12,824 nt of DNA from UBA6136 sp039795615 (lineage in GTDB: Bacteria > Pseudomonadota > Gammaproteobacteria > Methylococcales > Methylococcaceae). This document shows, piece after piece, positions 1-6,811 of this stretch. Below the pieces are notes generated by a model. It worked only from the letters and a program-made list of their open reading frames with translations, was not told the DNA's origin and ran no database searches. How positions within the stretch are numbered: position 1 is the first letter of the stretch; the number at the start of each line of letters is the position of its first letter. The stretch is from the NCBI GenBank assembly GCA_039795615.1, contig JBDKLO010000167.1, positions 1 through 12,824 on the forward strand, written 5' to 3'. Position numbers and translations under genes: made by a program.

Positions 1-271
1 GTCTAAGAAGTGCGACCCGATCGCAATGTGGCGTTAGCTTGATCGCAAGGACCACGATGTCCGGTGGCTTTACCAGCGGTTCTCCCGCTCGGATCACCTG
101 ATCGGGTCTGAAAACCCAATCCCCAAGGCCGACATGGCTTTCAATCCGAATGCCATCCCGTTGAACCCGTTCAAAATCGCTCCGGCATTGGACGGTTAGG
201 GACACTTCTGAACGCGCGAGAAGCCCACCATAAAGGCCTCCGACTGCCGTGCCGATCAGATGAACCTGCAT
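1..271 (-). CDS. Ketopantoate reductase family (ApbA/PanE) protein, N-terminal part
   Basis: The first 90 residues of a gene that runs off the left edge. I translated it by hand from an ATG at 271 that overlaps the hda stop (TAATG, one shared base), so it is probably translationally coupled to hda. The start reads MQVHLIGTAVGGLYGG, a Rossmann glycine-rich loop (residues 7-16). It is followed by the arginine-bearing second strand end (R30), the DGIRIES segment (39-45) and a lysine in VVLAIKLT (K78). This order is typical of 2-dehydropantoate 2-reductase relatives, which reduce ketopantoate with NADPH in pantothenate synthesis. The loop is one residue shorter than the usual GxGAxGG, an oddity listed under findings. 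Family membership is fairly clear. Whether it is the true PanE or a paralogue with another 2-oxoacid substrate cannot be told, because the catalytic C-terminal half is missing. Confidence 0.75.
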   Translation of the reverse strand, partial: MQVHLIGTAVGGLYGGLLARSEVSLTVQCRSDFERVQRDGIRIESHVGLGDWVFRPDQVIRAGEPLVKPPDIVVLAIKLTPHCDRVALLR

Positions 272-969
272 TAGCGGTCAGGATCGATGATGGATCGGAT
301 GAAGGGAATGGTCAGCTTTCGGGCTGCGGCCATGGAGGCGCGATCTAGTTGGTCGAGGGAGTGAAGGAGGCTGCCAAGATCGCGATGCACCCGACGAACC
401 AGATACTGGGCCACGGGTTCACTCATGTCGAGACCGAGCGCACCGGCATGCCCGATCAAGGCCTGAATGGATTCGGGTTCGGTGAGCGGTTTGAGCGCGA
501 CGATGGGTCCTGAGGCTAAACGGCTCCGTAAATCTTCCAGCACAAAGGGTAACTGGCCAGGCGGTGTGCGTGCCGCTATCACAAGTTGGGCACCGCGTTC
601 CTTCAACGCGTTAAATAAGAGAAAAAGGGCCTGCTCCCATTCACTTTCTCCGGTCACGCGATCGAGATCATCGAGGCAGAGGCAATCGAAATATTCCAGC
701 CCTTCAATAGCCTTCGGGCCCTGATCCTTGATCATTTTCAACGGCAACGACATGGCCAGATGGCCATGCGCTGCTGCAGCCATGCAACAGGCTTGTAAAA
801 GATGCGTCTTGCCACTTCCCGATGGGCCGTGAAGGAATAGCGGCATCGGGCTCGATCCCTGAGCGGCTGCCTTGAGAAGCATCATGGCTTCGCTATTCGG
901 CCCCGTCAGGAAGCGCTCGAAGGTGTATTCGGGATCGAGGCCAAAGGGCAGGGGAAGTTGCTGGCTCAC
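271..969 (-). CDS. hda: DnaA inactivator Hda (AAA+ protein)
   Basis: About 232 aa, the usual length for Hda. In the family, Hda binds the DNA-loaded beta clamp and stimulates ATP hydrolysis by DnaA (RIDA), which prevents re-initiation. Visible here, counted from the GTG start: the clamp-binding motif QLPLPF at residues 4-9, Walker A GPSGSGKT (48-55), Walker B LCLDDLD (about 97-103), the DLRSRL Box VII segment with candidate arginine finger (about 146-151), and the sensor 2 region RRVHRDL (192-198). The C-terminal end RASMAAARKLTIPF closely matches Hda proteins. The helix-turn-helix domain of DnaA is absent, as expected. The start is ambiguous: GTG at 969 or TTG at 975 directly after the wrbA stop. 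Neither has a clear Shine-Dalgarno, so coupling to wrbA is likely. Only the N-terminal two residues depend on the choice. Confidence 0.93.
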   Translation of the reverse strand: MSQQLPLPFGLDPEYTFERFLTGPNSEAMMLLKAAAQGSSPMPLFLHGPSGSGKTHLLQACCMAAAAHGHLAMSLPLKMIKDQGPKAIEGLEYFDCLCLDDLDRVTGESEWEQALFLLFNALKERGAQLVIAARTPPGQLPFVLEDLRSRLASGPIVALKPLTEPESIQALIGHAGALGLDMSEPVAQYLVRRVHRDLGSLLHSLDQLDRASMAAARKLTIPFIRSIIDPDR

Positions 970-975
970 GGCCAA

Positions 976-1578
976 TCAGGCAAGGCGCGTCGTCTTGAGA
1001 GCGATCGCCGTCCGGCCCATGCGTGCACCAAATGCACGGCAAAGTACTCTTTCCTCTGAGGATAACTCAGCGTTCCCGGAACCCGAGAGGCGGCTGGGTC
1101 CATAGGGTGTTCCACCCGAACGTGTTTCACTCAGGGCTTTCTCCTGACTTGGAATTCCGACGACAACCATCCCGTGGTGAAGCAGCGGAATCATCATCGA
1201 AAGGAGCGTGGATTCGTGCCCCCCGTGCATCGATGAAGTAGAGGTGAAAACGCCGGCCGGTTTGCCTGAAAGCGCTCCCGAAAACCAAAGGCCACTGGAG
1301 CTGTCGATAAAGTGCTTGAGTGCTGCTGCCATGTTGCCGAAATGCGTGGGGCTCCCCAGGATGAGCCCATCGCAATCTCGGAGTTCATCAAGGCTGGCGT
1401 AGGGTGCACCTTCCGCGGGGATACTGTCTTCGACTTGGGTTGTCGTCGGGGAGACATCGGGTACCGTTCGAATTTTTGCGGTGACCCCTTCAACTTCCTC
1501 GACGCCGCGGGCAATGTGGTTGGCCATCTCGGCCGTTGCGCCATAGCGGCTATAGTAAAGAATCAGAATTTCGGTCAT
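976..1578 (-). CDS. wrbA: WrbA-type NAD(P)H:quinone oxidoreductase
   Basis: A 200-residue flavodoxin-like protein, close to the family's usual length of about 200. WrbA enzymes bind FMN and reduce quinones by two electrons with NAD(P)H, avoiding semiquinone radicals in the cytoplasm. Seen here: the N-terminal beta strand and FMN phosphate loop LYYSRYGATAEM (8-18), the SPTHFGNM isoalloxazine loop (76-83; usually PTRFGNM), the third FMN loop TSTSSMHGGHE (112-122) and GGTPYG (155-160). The reading frame is open upstream to 1677, but those extra 33 residues lie inside arsC and do not belong to the family. The ATG at 1578, beginning MTEILILYYS, is therefore chosen although its Shine-Dalgarno is poor. 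The gene lies 22 nt after arsC and directly before hda. The order arsC-wrbA-hda is also seen, with extra genes, in pseudomonads (recalled, not checked). Confidence 0.93.
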   Translation of the reverse strand: MTEILILYYSRYGATAEMANHIARGVEEVEGVTAKIRTVPDVSPTTTQVEDSIPAEGAPYASLDELRDCDGLILGSPTHFGNMAAALKHFIDSSSGLWFSGALSGKPAGVFTSTSSMHGGHESTLLSMMIPLLHHGMVVVGIPSQEKALSETRSGGTPYGPSRLSGSGNAELSSEERVLCRAFGARMGRTAIALKTTRLA

Positions 1579-1600
1579 GGTATGGATGGCTTGGATAAAG

Positions 1601-1948
1601 TTAGAGAATCGAGAGCACGGATTCCGGGGGGCGGCCGATGACCGCACGGTCTCCATGCGTGACAATCGGTCGTTCAATCAGGACGGGATGATCCAGCATC
1701 GCCTTGATCAGAGCATCATCCGACAGGCTGAGATCATCTAACCCGAGGTCCTTATAAGCAGATTCGCCTTTTCGAAGGAGCGCCCGGGGTTCAATACCCA
1801 GTGCCTGAATGAGACTCCGCAGCATCGTCTCGTTCGGTGGGGCCTTGAGGTATTCGACCACGGCCGGCTCAATGCCTCGCGATTGAATCAGGTCCAGTGT
1901 CTGTCTCGATTTGGAACAGCGGGGGTTGTGGTAAATCGTAACGTTCAT
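1601..1948 (-). CDS. arsC: ArsC-family arsenate reductase (glutaredoxin type)
   Basis: 115 aa. The family reduces arsenate to arsenite using glutathione and glutaredoxin. The catalytic cysteine is C11 in HNPRCSKSR. Three arginines known to bind the oxyanion in the E. coli enzyme (60, 94, 107) have direct counterparts at R59 (LLRKGE), R93 (LIERPI) and R106 (IGRPPE), so the active site looks complete. A GGAG Shine-Dalgarno lies 6 nt before the ATG. No arsR, arsB or acr3 is nearby. The gene sits in a housekeeping operon, 15 nt after truD and 22 nt before wrbA, so this is probably the chromosomal orphan type. Its real substrate may not be arsenate, or resistance may be incidental. The NPRC motif and three arginines argue against the YffB or Spx branches of the fold. 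Confidence 0.9.
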   Translation of the reverse strand: MNVTIYHNPRCSKSRQTLDLIQSRGIEPAVVEYLKAPPNETMLRSLIQALGIEPRALLRKGESAYKDLGLDDLSLSDDALIKAMLDHPVLIERPIVTHGDRAVIGRPPESVLSIL

Positions 1949-1963
1949 GGCGTCTCCGGGCGA

Positions 1964-3010
1964 TCAGACTTCAGGCTGTTCAGAGGATTCAAAGGTGATC
2001 AACTCGCGCAAAACAGTCGTTGCGTAGGTGCCTGCGGGAAGATTGAAGTAAAGCCTTAAAGCACCGTTCTCCCATGTTTCAGCGCTCAGTTGGTCCGGCA
2101 CCAGCCGAAAGGGCCGTCTCAGGCTTTCAAGCCGTTCCACCTTGAGTCCTTCATGGAGTTCTGTATAGCGGCAAAGGACACGATGTTCGATTTCGGCCGC
2201 CTTTTCGGTGGCAACAGAAGGCTTTTCGCCCACCAGCGGCCCACTTGGATGGATCGTCTTGTGCTGGATTCGTTCCTTGATGTCCGGATCATCCGCATCA
2301 GCCTCAAAATGACTTTTTGAATCAGGGAACATGTAGACATCCCCCGCGACCGACTGATTCCAGATACCCTCAAGGACGCGTTCAGAGAGTATCTGATTAA
2401 AGATCTCCGAACGGGCGGCGGAAAGGAAGATGCCTCGAAGATTCGGATTGATCCTTGTCGATGGGTTTCGAATCAGATCAAGGGCGCGCTCGACGTTGTC
2501 GCCATCACGGCCGAAGCGTTGGGGGCCAAAATAGTTGGGTACGCCCGTGGCTGCAATGGCCTGCACTCGTTCCATCAGGCTTTCAGCTGGCTGGTCAAGA
2601 TCGCGGAGCGTGAGGGTGAAACGATTTTCCTTGATGGCACCGCGTCTCAGTTTCCGATCATTGCGCGTATGAGAGAGCACCCTGAAGTGTTCACCCTGCC
2701 ATTGGGACCAGTCGGGATCTTCTTGACCTGGGAGTTGAACACTAAACCATTGTCGGGTGCGTCCGTGACGATCCTTGAGGCCTGCAAAGCCGATATCACG
2801 AGATTTGGTTCCGGTAAATCGGGCGAGTTGTCGGGCAATAAAGTCGGTGTTTTCACCCCACTTCTCCACTTGGACAAAGGCATGCTCACCCGAGCCTGAG
2901 GGTTCGAAACTCAGGATCTCCTCGACAATAAAGTCTTCCGGAGTGGTCTTGATTGTGCCTCGAACCGTCGGCTTGCCATGAACGTATCGCAGGTCGGCAG
3001 TGGGGTCCAC
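1964..3010 (-). CDS. truD: tRNA pseudouridine(13) synthase TruD
   Basis: 348 aa, as expected for TruD, which isomerises U13 of tRNA-Glu to pseudouridine. The catalytic aspartate is D80 in GFAGLKDRHGRT, the same number as in E. coli, which supports the GTG start at 3010. Other family signatures are HGKP near the N terminus (11-14), the PEDF segment (24-27), NYFGPQRFG (159-167), FLSAARSEIFNQ (about 195-206) and a C-terminal LPAGTYATTVLREL. The GTG lies 9 nt after the ispF stop with only a weak purine stretch before it, so coupling to ispF is likely. In E. coli truD likewise follows ispF but is followed by surE, pcm, nlpD and rpoS. Here arsC follows instead. Confidence 0.96.
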   Translation of the reverse strand: MDPTADLRYVHGKPTVRGTIKTTPEDFIVEEILSFEPSGSGEHAFVQVEKWGENTDFIARQLARFTGTKSRDIGFAGLKDRHGRTRQWFSVQLPGQEDPDWSQWQGEHFRVLSHTRNDRKLRRGAIKENRFTLTLRDLDQPAESLMERVQAIAATGVPNYFGPQRFGRDGDNVERALDLIRNPSTRINPNLRGIFLSAARSEIFNQILSERVLEGIWNQSVAGDVYMFPDSKSHFEADADDPDIKERIQHKTIHPSGPLVGEKPSVATEKAAEIEHRVLCRYTELHEGLKVERLESLRRPFRLVPDQLSAETWENGALRLYFNLPAGTYATTVLRELITFESSEQPEV

Positions 3011-3019
3011 AGCTTGATC

Positions 3020-3493
3020 TCAGCTTTTGGACAAGAGAGCGACGGCATAGGAGGAAATTCCCTCGCCACGCCCTTCAAAGCCCATGCCCTCGGTTGTTGT
3101 GGCCTTCACGTTAACCGCGTCCGCATCAATGCCAAGATCTTGGGCGATGGTGTCACGCATGTTCCCGATATAGGGTGCGAGTTTAGGTAGCTGGGCAACA
3201 ATCGTGACATCCACATTAACGACGTCGTAACCCCGTTCCTTGAGTTTTTCAGCGACGCCCCGGAGCAGAATGCGACTGTCGATTCCCTTGTAGGTCTGAT
3301 CGGTATCAGGAAAGTGGCGCCCGATGTCGCCCATGGCTGCAGCACCGAGTAGCGCATCACAGAGGGCGTGCAATGCCACATCCCCATCGGAGTGAGCCGC
3401 AAGGCTTTTCTCGTAGGCAACTGGGACGCCGCATAGCATGAGTTGTCCGCCATCGGTAAACCGATGGGCATCATAGCCTTGTCCGATTCTCAT
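3020..3493 (-). CDS. ispF: 2-C-methyl-D-erythritol 2,4-cyclodiphosphate synthase IspF
   Basis: 157 aa, standard size. The enzyme closes the cyclodiphosphate ring in the MEP (non-mevalonate) isoprenoid pathway, releasing CMP from the product of IspE; it works as a trimer. The zinc ligands D8, H10 (GYDAHR) and H42 (DVALHALCD) are present at the same positions as in E. coli. The substrate loops HSDGDVALHA (34-43), DIGRHFPDTD (56-65) and the signature ATTTEGMGFEGRGEGI (131-146) are intact. The start codon overlaps the ispD stop by 4 nt (ATGA), so IspD and IspF are translationally coupled. Some bacteria fuse the two; here they are separate. No residue looks damaged. Confidence 0.97.
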   Translation of the reverse strand: MRIGQGYDAHRFTDGGQLMLCGVPVAYEKSLAAHSDGDVALHALCDALLGAAAMGDIGRHFPDTDQTYKGIDSRILLRGVAEKLKERGYDVVNVDVTIVAQLPKLAPYIGNMRDTIAQDLGIDADAVNVKATTTEGMGFEGRGEGISSYAVALLSKS

Positions 3494-4182
3494 GATTGGT
3501 GCTCCAAATAGAAAGCGGCCAGAGGCAAATCCTCCGGACGAGTGATTTTGATGTTGTCGGGCCGTCCTTCAACGATCCGAGGCTGATATCCCTTGAGTTC
3601 AATGGCGCTGGCTTCATCGGTCACGAGATGACCGCGTTCTGAGGCCTCTTCCAAGGCTGACTTCAGCAATCCATAGCGAAACATCTGGGGTGTAAGTGCA
3701 CGCCAGGTGGCGCTCCGATCTGGCGTCCCGACAATCAGCCCCTGGTCAACCGTTTTGAGCGTATCGCTGACTGGAAGGGCAAGAATGCCACCTACAAGAT
3801 CATGCTGAAGTGTGTTGATGAGGTTCTCAACATCGCTCGGGGTAATGCAAAGTCGGGCGGCGTCATGAACCAGCACCCAATCATCAGGCTTTGCGCGATC
3901 CTCAAGACGCTTGAGTGCCGAGTAGACCGAGTCTGAGCGTTCACGCCCACCTGCTGCCCGGATGATACGAGGATCCTGGGAGACCGAAAGATCATTCCAG
4001 TAACCATCCTCAATTCCCAACGCAACGGCAATGGCCGAAATCTGTGTGACGGAAAGAAGTCGTTCAAGGGTATGTTCGAGAACGGTTTTACCCAGCACTT
4101 CAAGATACTGTTTGGGTACGGTGGTCCCCATTCGCTTTCCGACACCGGCAGCGGGGACGACAGCCCAGAAATGATGGCTCAT
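3490..4182 (-). CDS. ispD: 2-C-methyl-D-erythritol 4-phosphate cytidylyltransferase IspD
   Basis: 230 aa. The enzyme transfers CMP from CTP to methylerythritol phosphate, the third step of the MEP pathway; it works as a homodimer. The nucleotide-binding loop PAAGVGKRMG is at residues 10-19, followed by K24 (PKQY). VHDAAR is at 105-110, the substrate-binding PDR arginine is R156, VTDEAS begins at 188, and GRPDNIKIT (206-214) contains the catalytic-region lysine K212. These match R20, K27, R157 and K213 of the E. coli enzyme within a few residues. The ATG at 4182 has only a weak GGTGA before it. It follows ftsB after a 55-nt gap, the longest in the operon. It consumes CTP, the product of PyrG encoded at the head of the same operon. 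Confidence 0.96.
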   Translation of the reverse strand: MSHHFWAVVPAAGVGKRMGTTVPKQYLEVLGKTVLEHTLERLLSVTQISAIAVALGIEDGYWNDLSVSQDPRIIRAAGGRERSDSVYSALKRLEDRAKPDDWVLVHDAARLCITPSDVENLINTLQHDLVGGILALPVSDTLKTVDQGLIVGTPDRSATWRALTPQMFRYGLLKSALEEASERGHLVTDEASAIELKGYQPRIVEGRPDNIKITRPEDLPLAAFYLEHQS

Positions 4183-4237
4183 GATTCACCGGAGGTTATC
4201 CCTAGGGTCATAGGATGAGACCTACGCCGCAAGGAGA

Positions 4238-4642
4238 TCATGGAGGAGCGGTCGCCTCGTCCGGTTTGACGGGCGGCTGGACCTTGCTTTTGAGCTTGGC
4301 CTTGGATTTGGTTCGCCCCTGAAGGGGCTTTGCAGATCCGTCACTCTTAGGTGTCGGATTCTGTAATTCTTTGTCTTCGTAGACCTGTACAAAAGTCTCA
4401 CCCGGTTTCACCAGCCCAAGGTCATGCCGAGCGCGTTCTTCAATGGCATCGGTGCCATCTCGAAGATCCGCAACATCGGCCGCAACGGCGGCATTTCGGG
4501 CACGACGCTGTTCGCCTTCCTGACGCAACTCCTCAATGCGTCCGAGAGTTTCCTTGTACTCTCGGACACCGCCGTCCCCCCACCATAATCGGTATTGGAG
4601 GGCGGCAATGAGGAGGGCCAGAAAGGCAATCAGCTTGACCAA
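4238..4642 (-). CDS. ftsB: Cell division protein FtsB with extended C-terminal tail
   Basis: 134 aa, against about 100 in E. coli. FtsB is a single-pass inner-membrane protein that forms the FtsQLB complex and signals septal peptidoglycan synthesis. Seen here: an N-terminal hydrophobic segment (about 4-16), the LQYRLWWGDGG junction (15-25), a charged coiled-coil region (about 28-62), and the conserved DAIEERARHDLGLVKPGETF block (65-84). Residues 91-134 form an unusual low-complexity tail rich in Lys, Pro, Ser and Thr that should lie in the periplasm. The start is TTG at 4642: no ATG or GTG fits, and AAGGGG lies about 6-8 nt upstream. The first residues (start-VKLIAFLALL) align with MGKLTLLLLA of E. 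coli. It lies 18 nt after eno, a common gammaproteobacterial pairing. Confidence 0.93.
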   Translation of the reverse strand: MVKLIAFLALLIAALQYRLWWGDGGVREYKETLGRIEELRQEGEQRRARNAAVAADVADLRDGTDAIEERARHDLGLVKPGETFVQVYEDKELQNPTPKSDGSAKPLQGRTKSKAKLKSKVQPPVKPDEATAPP

Positions 4643-4660
4643 GAGAGTCCCCTTGGTGTC

Positions 4661-5944
4661 TTAGAACGCCCGCTTGAAGGCGGACTTGCCAGCATACTTG
4701 GCCTTGGCACCCAAATCGGCTTCGATCTTGAGAAGGCGGTTGTACTTGGCAATACGATCTGAACGGCTCAGTGAACCCGTCTTGATCTGGCCAGAACGGG
4801 TGGCAACAGCAAGATCAGCAATCGTCGAATCTTCGGTTTCACCTGAACGGTGAGACATTACCGTCGTGTAGCCAGCGGCATGGGCCATGTCAATGGCTTC
4901 CAGCGTCTCGGTCAGGGAACCGATCTGATTGACCTTGATGAGAATGGAGTTTGCAACCTTGGCTTCAATGCCCTTCTTGAGAATGGCAGGATTGGTGACG
5001 AAAAGGTCATCACCAACGATCTGGATCTTGTCGCCGAGCTTGTCGGTCATGATGCCCCAGCCGTGCCAATCGCCCTCGGCAAGACCATCTTCAATTGAGA
5101 TGATCGGGTATTTGTCGACCCATGCAGCCAGATAATCGACGAATTCTTCGGAGGTGAACTTCTTGCCTTCAGATTCAAGGTGGTAGTAACCGTCCTTGTA
5201 GAACTCAGAGCTCGCGACATCCAGACCCAGGAAGATATCCTTGCCCGCAACATAACCCGCATTGCTGATTGCTTCGAGGATGACTTCGATGGCTGATTCG
5301 TTGGAGGGGAGGTTCGGAGCAAATCCGCCTTCGTCACCGACGCCGGTGGCAAGGCCACGGTCATGAAGAACCTTCTTCAATGCATGAAAGACTTCAGCGC
5401 CATAACGGATGGCTTCACGGAAGTTCGGTGCGCCGACGGGAAGGATCATGAATTCCTGCATGTCGACACTGTTGTCCGCGTGTGCGCCACCATTGATGAT
5501 GTTCATCATCGGGACGGGCAACAGATACTCACTGTCGTTATTGAGGTAGGCATAAAGGGGCTTGCCGGCTTCCTGTGCAGAGGCGCGAGCGGCAGCAAGC
5601 GACACACCGAGGATAGCGTTGGCGCCCAGACGGCCCTTGTTGTCGGTTCCGTCGAGGTCAATCATCTTCTGATCGAGAGCCTTCTGGTCAGCCGCATCGA
5701 GACCGATGACGGCCGAGCGGAGTTCGCCATTGACGTTAGCAACGGCCTTGGTGACGCCCTTGCCCAGATAACGAGACTTGTCGCCATCTCTCAGCTCAAT
5801 GGCCTCGCGTGAACCCGTAGAGGCACCGGATGGCACCATCGCGCTACCGACTGCGCCGGACTCTAGAATGACGTCAACAGCGACCGTCGGGTTGCCACGT
5901 GAGTCGAGGACTTCAAGGGCTTTCACATCAACAATTTTGCTCAT
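4661..5944 (-). CDS. eno: Enolase (phosphopyruvate hydratase)
   Basis: 427 aa, full length. Enolase interconverts 2-phosphoglycerate and phosphoenolpyruvate in glycolysis and gluconeogenesis. All key residues are visible: catalytic E164 (DMQEF), E205 (GDEGGF), K337 (LIKVNQ), H365 (MSHRSGET) and K388 (QIKTG). The Mg ligands are D242 (LDVASSE), E285 (SIEDGL) and D312 (VGDDLF). The ATG at 5944 is preceded by AGGAG at a spacing of about 10 nt, placed mostly in the loop of a perfect inverted repeat (see separate entry). It follows kdsA by 45 nt. The link to kdsA is also metabolic, since KdsA uses the PEP that enolase makes. In many enterobacteria pyrG and eno are adjacent; here kdsA lies between them, as in pseudomonads. 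Confidence 0.98.
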   Translation of the reverse strand: MSKIVDVKALEVLDSRGNPTVAVDVILESGAVGSAMVPSGASTGSREAIELRDGDKSRYLGKGVTKAVANVNGELRSAVIGLDAADQKALDQKMIDLDGTDNKGRLGANAILGVSLAAARASAQEAGKPLYAYLNNDSEYLLPVPMMNIINGGAHADNSVDMQEFMILPVGAPNFREAIRYGAEVFHALKKVLHDRGLATGVGDEGGFAPNLPSNESAIEVILEAISNAGYVAGKDIFLGLDVASSEFYKDGYYHLESEGKKFTSEEFVDYLAAWVDKYPIISIEDGLAEGDWHGWGIMTDKLGDKIQIVGDDLFVTNPAILKKGIEAKVANSILIKVNQIGSLTETLEAIDMAHAAGYTTVMSHRSGETEDSTIADLAVATRSGQIKTGSLSRSDRIAKYNRLLKIEADLGAKAKYAGKSAFKRAF

Positions 5945-5948
5945 CGGG

Positions 5949-5968
5949 TTTGATCTCCTGTGATCAAA
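5949..5968 (-). promoter_or_regulatory. Inverted repeat enclosing the eno ribosome binding site
   Basis: On the minus strand TTTGATC-ACAGGA-GATCAAA forms a perfect 7-bp stem with a 6-nt loop. Most of the AGGAG Shine-Dalgarno of eno lies in the loop, with its last G starting the right arm. In RNA this would display the ribosome binding site in a hairpin loop. In DNA it is a dyad with a GATC site in each arm. It is not followed by a T run in the direction of transcription, so it is not a terminator for kdsA. The pairing is seen in the sequence; any regulatory role is inference. Confidence 0.45.
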
Positions 5969-5989
5969 AAGAAATAGTTAAGGAAGGAA

Positions 5990-6811
5990 TCAAAGCAAGG
6001 GTTGGCTTTTGACTGCGGAATCAATGGTTTTCAAGGTCTCAAGAAGTTCCCGCATGCGATGCAGGGGCCATGAATTCGGGCCATCGCTCAGCGCCTTTTC
6101 GGGATCCGGGTGGGTCTCCATGAACAGGCCGGCAATGCCAACAGCCAAGGCAGCCCGAGCGAGCGCAGGGACAAACTCGCGTTGCCCTCCAGAGCAGTTG
6201 CCTTGCCCGCCGGGCAGTTGGACCGAGTGGGTCGCATCGAAGACCACGGGACAGCCGGTTTCGCGCATGATCACGAGCGATCGCATATCGGATACCAGAT
6301 TGTTGTATCCGAACGAAACACCCCGCTCACAGGCCATGATCTGTGTGTTGCCAGTGGCCATGGCCTTATCAATGACATTCTTCATGTCCCAAGGGGCAAG
6401 AAACTGACCTTTCTTGATGTTCACCGGACGTCCGAGGCGAGCGACGCTCTGGATGAAGTTGGTCTGACGGCACAGAAAGGCCGGAGTCTGAAGCACATCC
6501 ACCACGGAGGCGACTTCCTTGAGGGGCGTGTCTTCATGGACATCGGTGAGGACGGGAACGCCAATCTGACGCTTGACCTCGGACAGAATGCGGAGGCCTT
6601 CATCCACACCGGGGCCTCTGAAGCTGTTTCCAGAGGAACGATTGGCCTTGTCAAAGGACGATTTATAGATGAAAGGAATGCCGAGGCTCGTGGTCAATTC
6701 GTGAAGAGTCCCTGCTGTGTCAATGGCCAGAGATTCGCTTTCGATGACGCATGGACCCGCAATCAGAAAAAAAGGCTGATCGATACCCGCTTCAAAGCTA
6801 CAGAGCTTCAT
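5990..6811 (-). CDS. kdsA: 3-deoxy-8-phosphooctulonate synthase (KdsA), metal-dependent type
   Basis: 273 aa. KdsA condenses PEP with arabinose 5-phosphate to Kdo 8-phosphate, the first committed step toward the Kdo of the LPS inner core, in the cytoplasm. Signatures: AGPCVIES (18-25), YKSSFDKANRSS (49-60), FRGPG (64-68), AFLCRQTN (111-118), KKGQFLAPWDMKN (133-145), GYNNLVSDMRS (168-178), FDATHSVQLPGG (191-202) and METHPDPEKALSDGP (231-245). The class I E. coli enzyme has Asn where C21 stands here. With C21, H195, E232 and D243 this protein carries the full metal-ligand set known from the Aquifex class II enzyme. The ATG overlaps the pyrG stop by 4 nt (ATGA). A DAHP synthase reading is ruled out by the KANRSS motif. 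Confidence 0.96.
   Translation of the reverse strand: MKLCSFEAGIDQPFFLIAGPCVIESESLAIDTAGTLHELTTSLGIPFIYKSSFDKANRSSGNSFRGPGVDEGLRILSEVKRQIGVPVLTDVHEDTPLKEVASVVDVLQTPAFLCRQTNFIQSVARLGRPVNIKKGQFLAPWDMKNVIDKAMATGNTQIMACERGVSFGYNNLVSDMRSLVIMRETGCPVVFDATHSVQLPGGQGNCSGGQREFVPALARAALAVGIAGLFMETHPDPEKALSDGPNSWPLHRMRELLETLKTIDSAVKSQPLL

Noticed and set aside
1579..1677. 33-residue N-terminal extension of WrbA
   Set aside because: It overlaps arsC in another frame and has no counterpart in the family; the FMN-binding fold begins at the ATG at 1578.
1601..1948. arsC read as part of an arsenic resistance island
   Set aside because: No arsR, arsB, acr3 or arsH is adjacent and the gene is embedded in a housekeeping operon with wrbA and hda.
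4195..4205. TAGGGATAAC-like sequence (minus strand) resembling the start of the I-SceI recognition site in the ftsB-ispD gap
   Set aside because: Only the first ten bases agree and the rest differs; expected by chance, with no intron or endonuclease gene near.
5363..5812. 149-residue open frame on the plus strand, antisense to eno
   Set aside because: Shadow of the strongly biased eno codons; no ribosome site, no domain, inside an unambiguous enolase gene.
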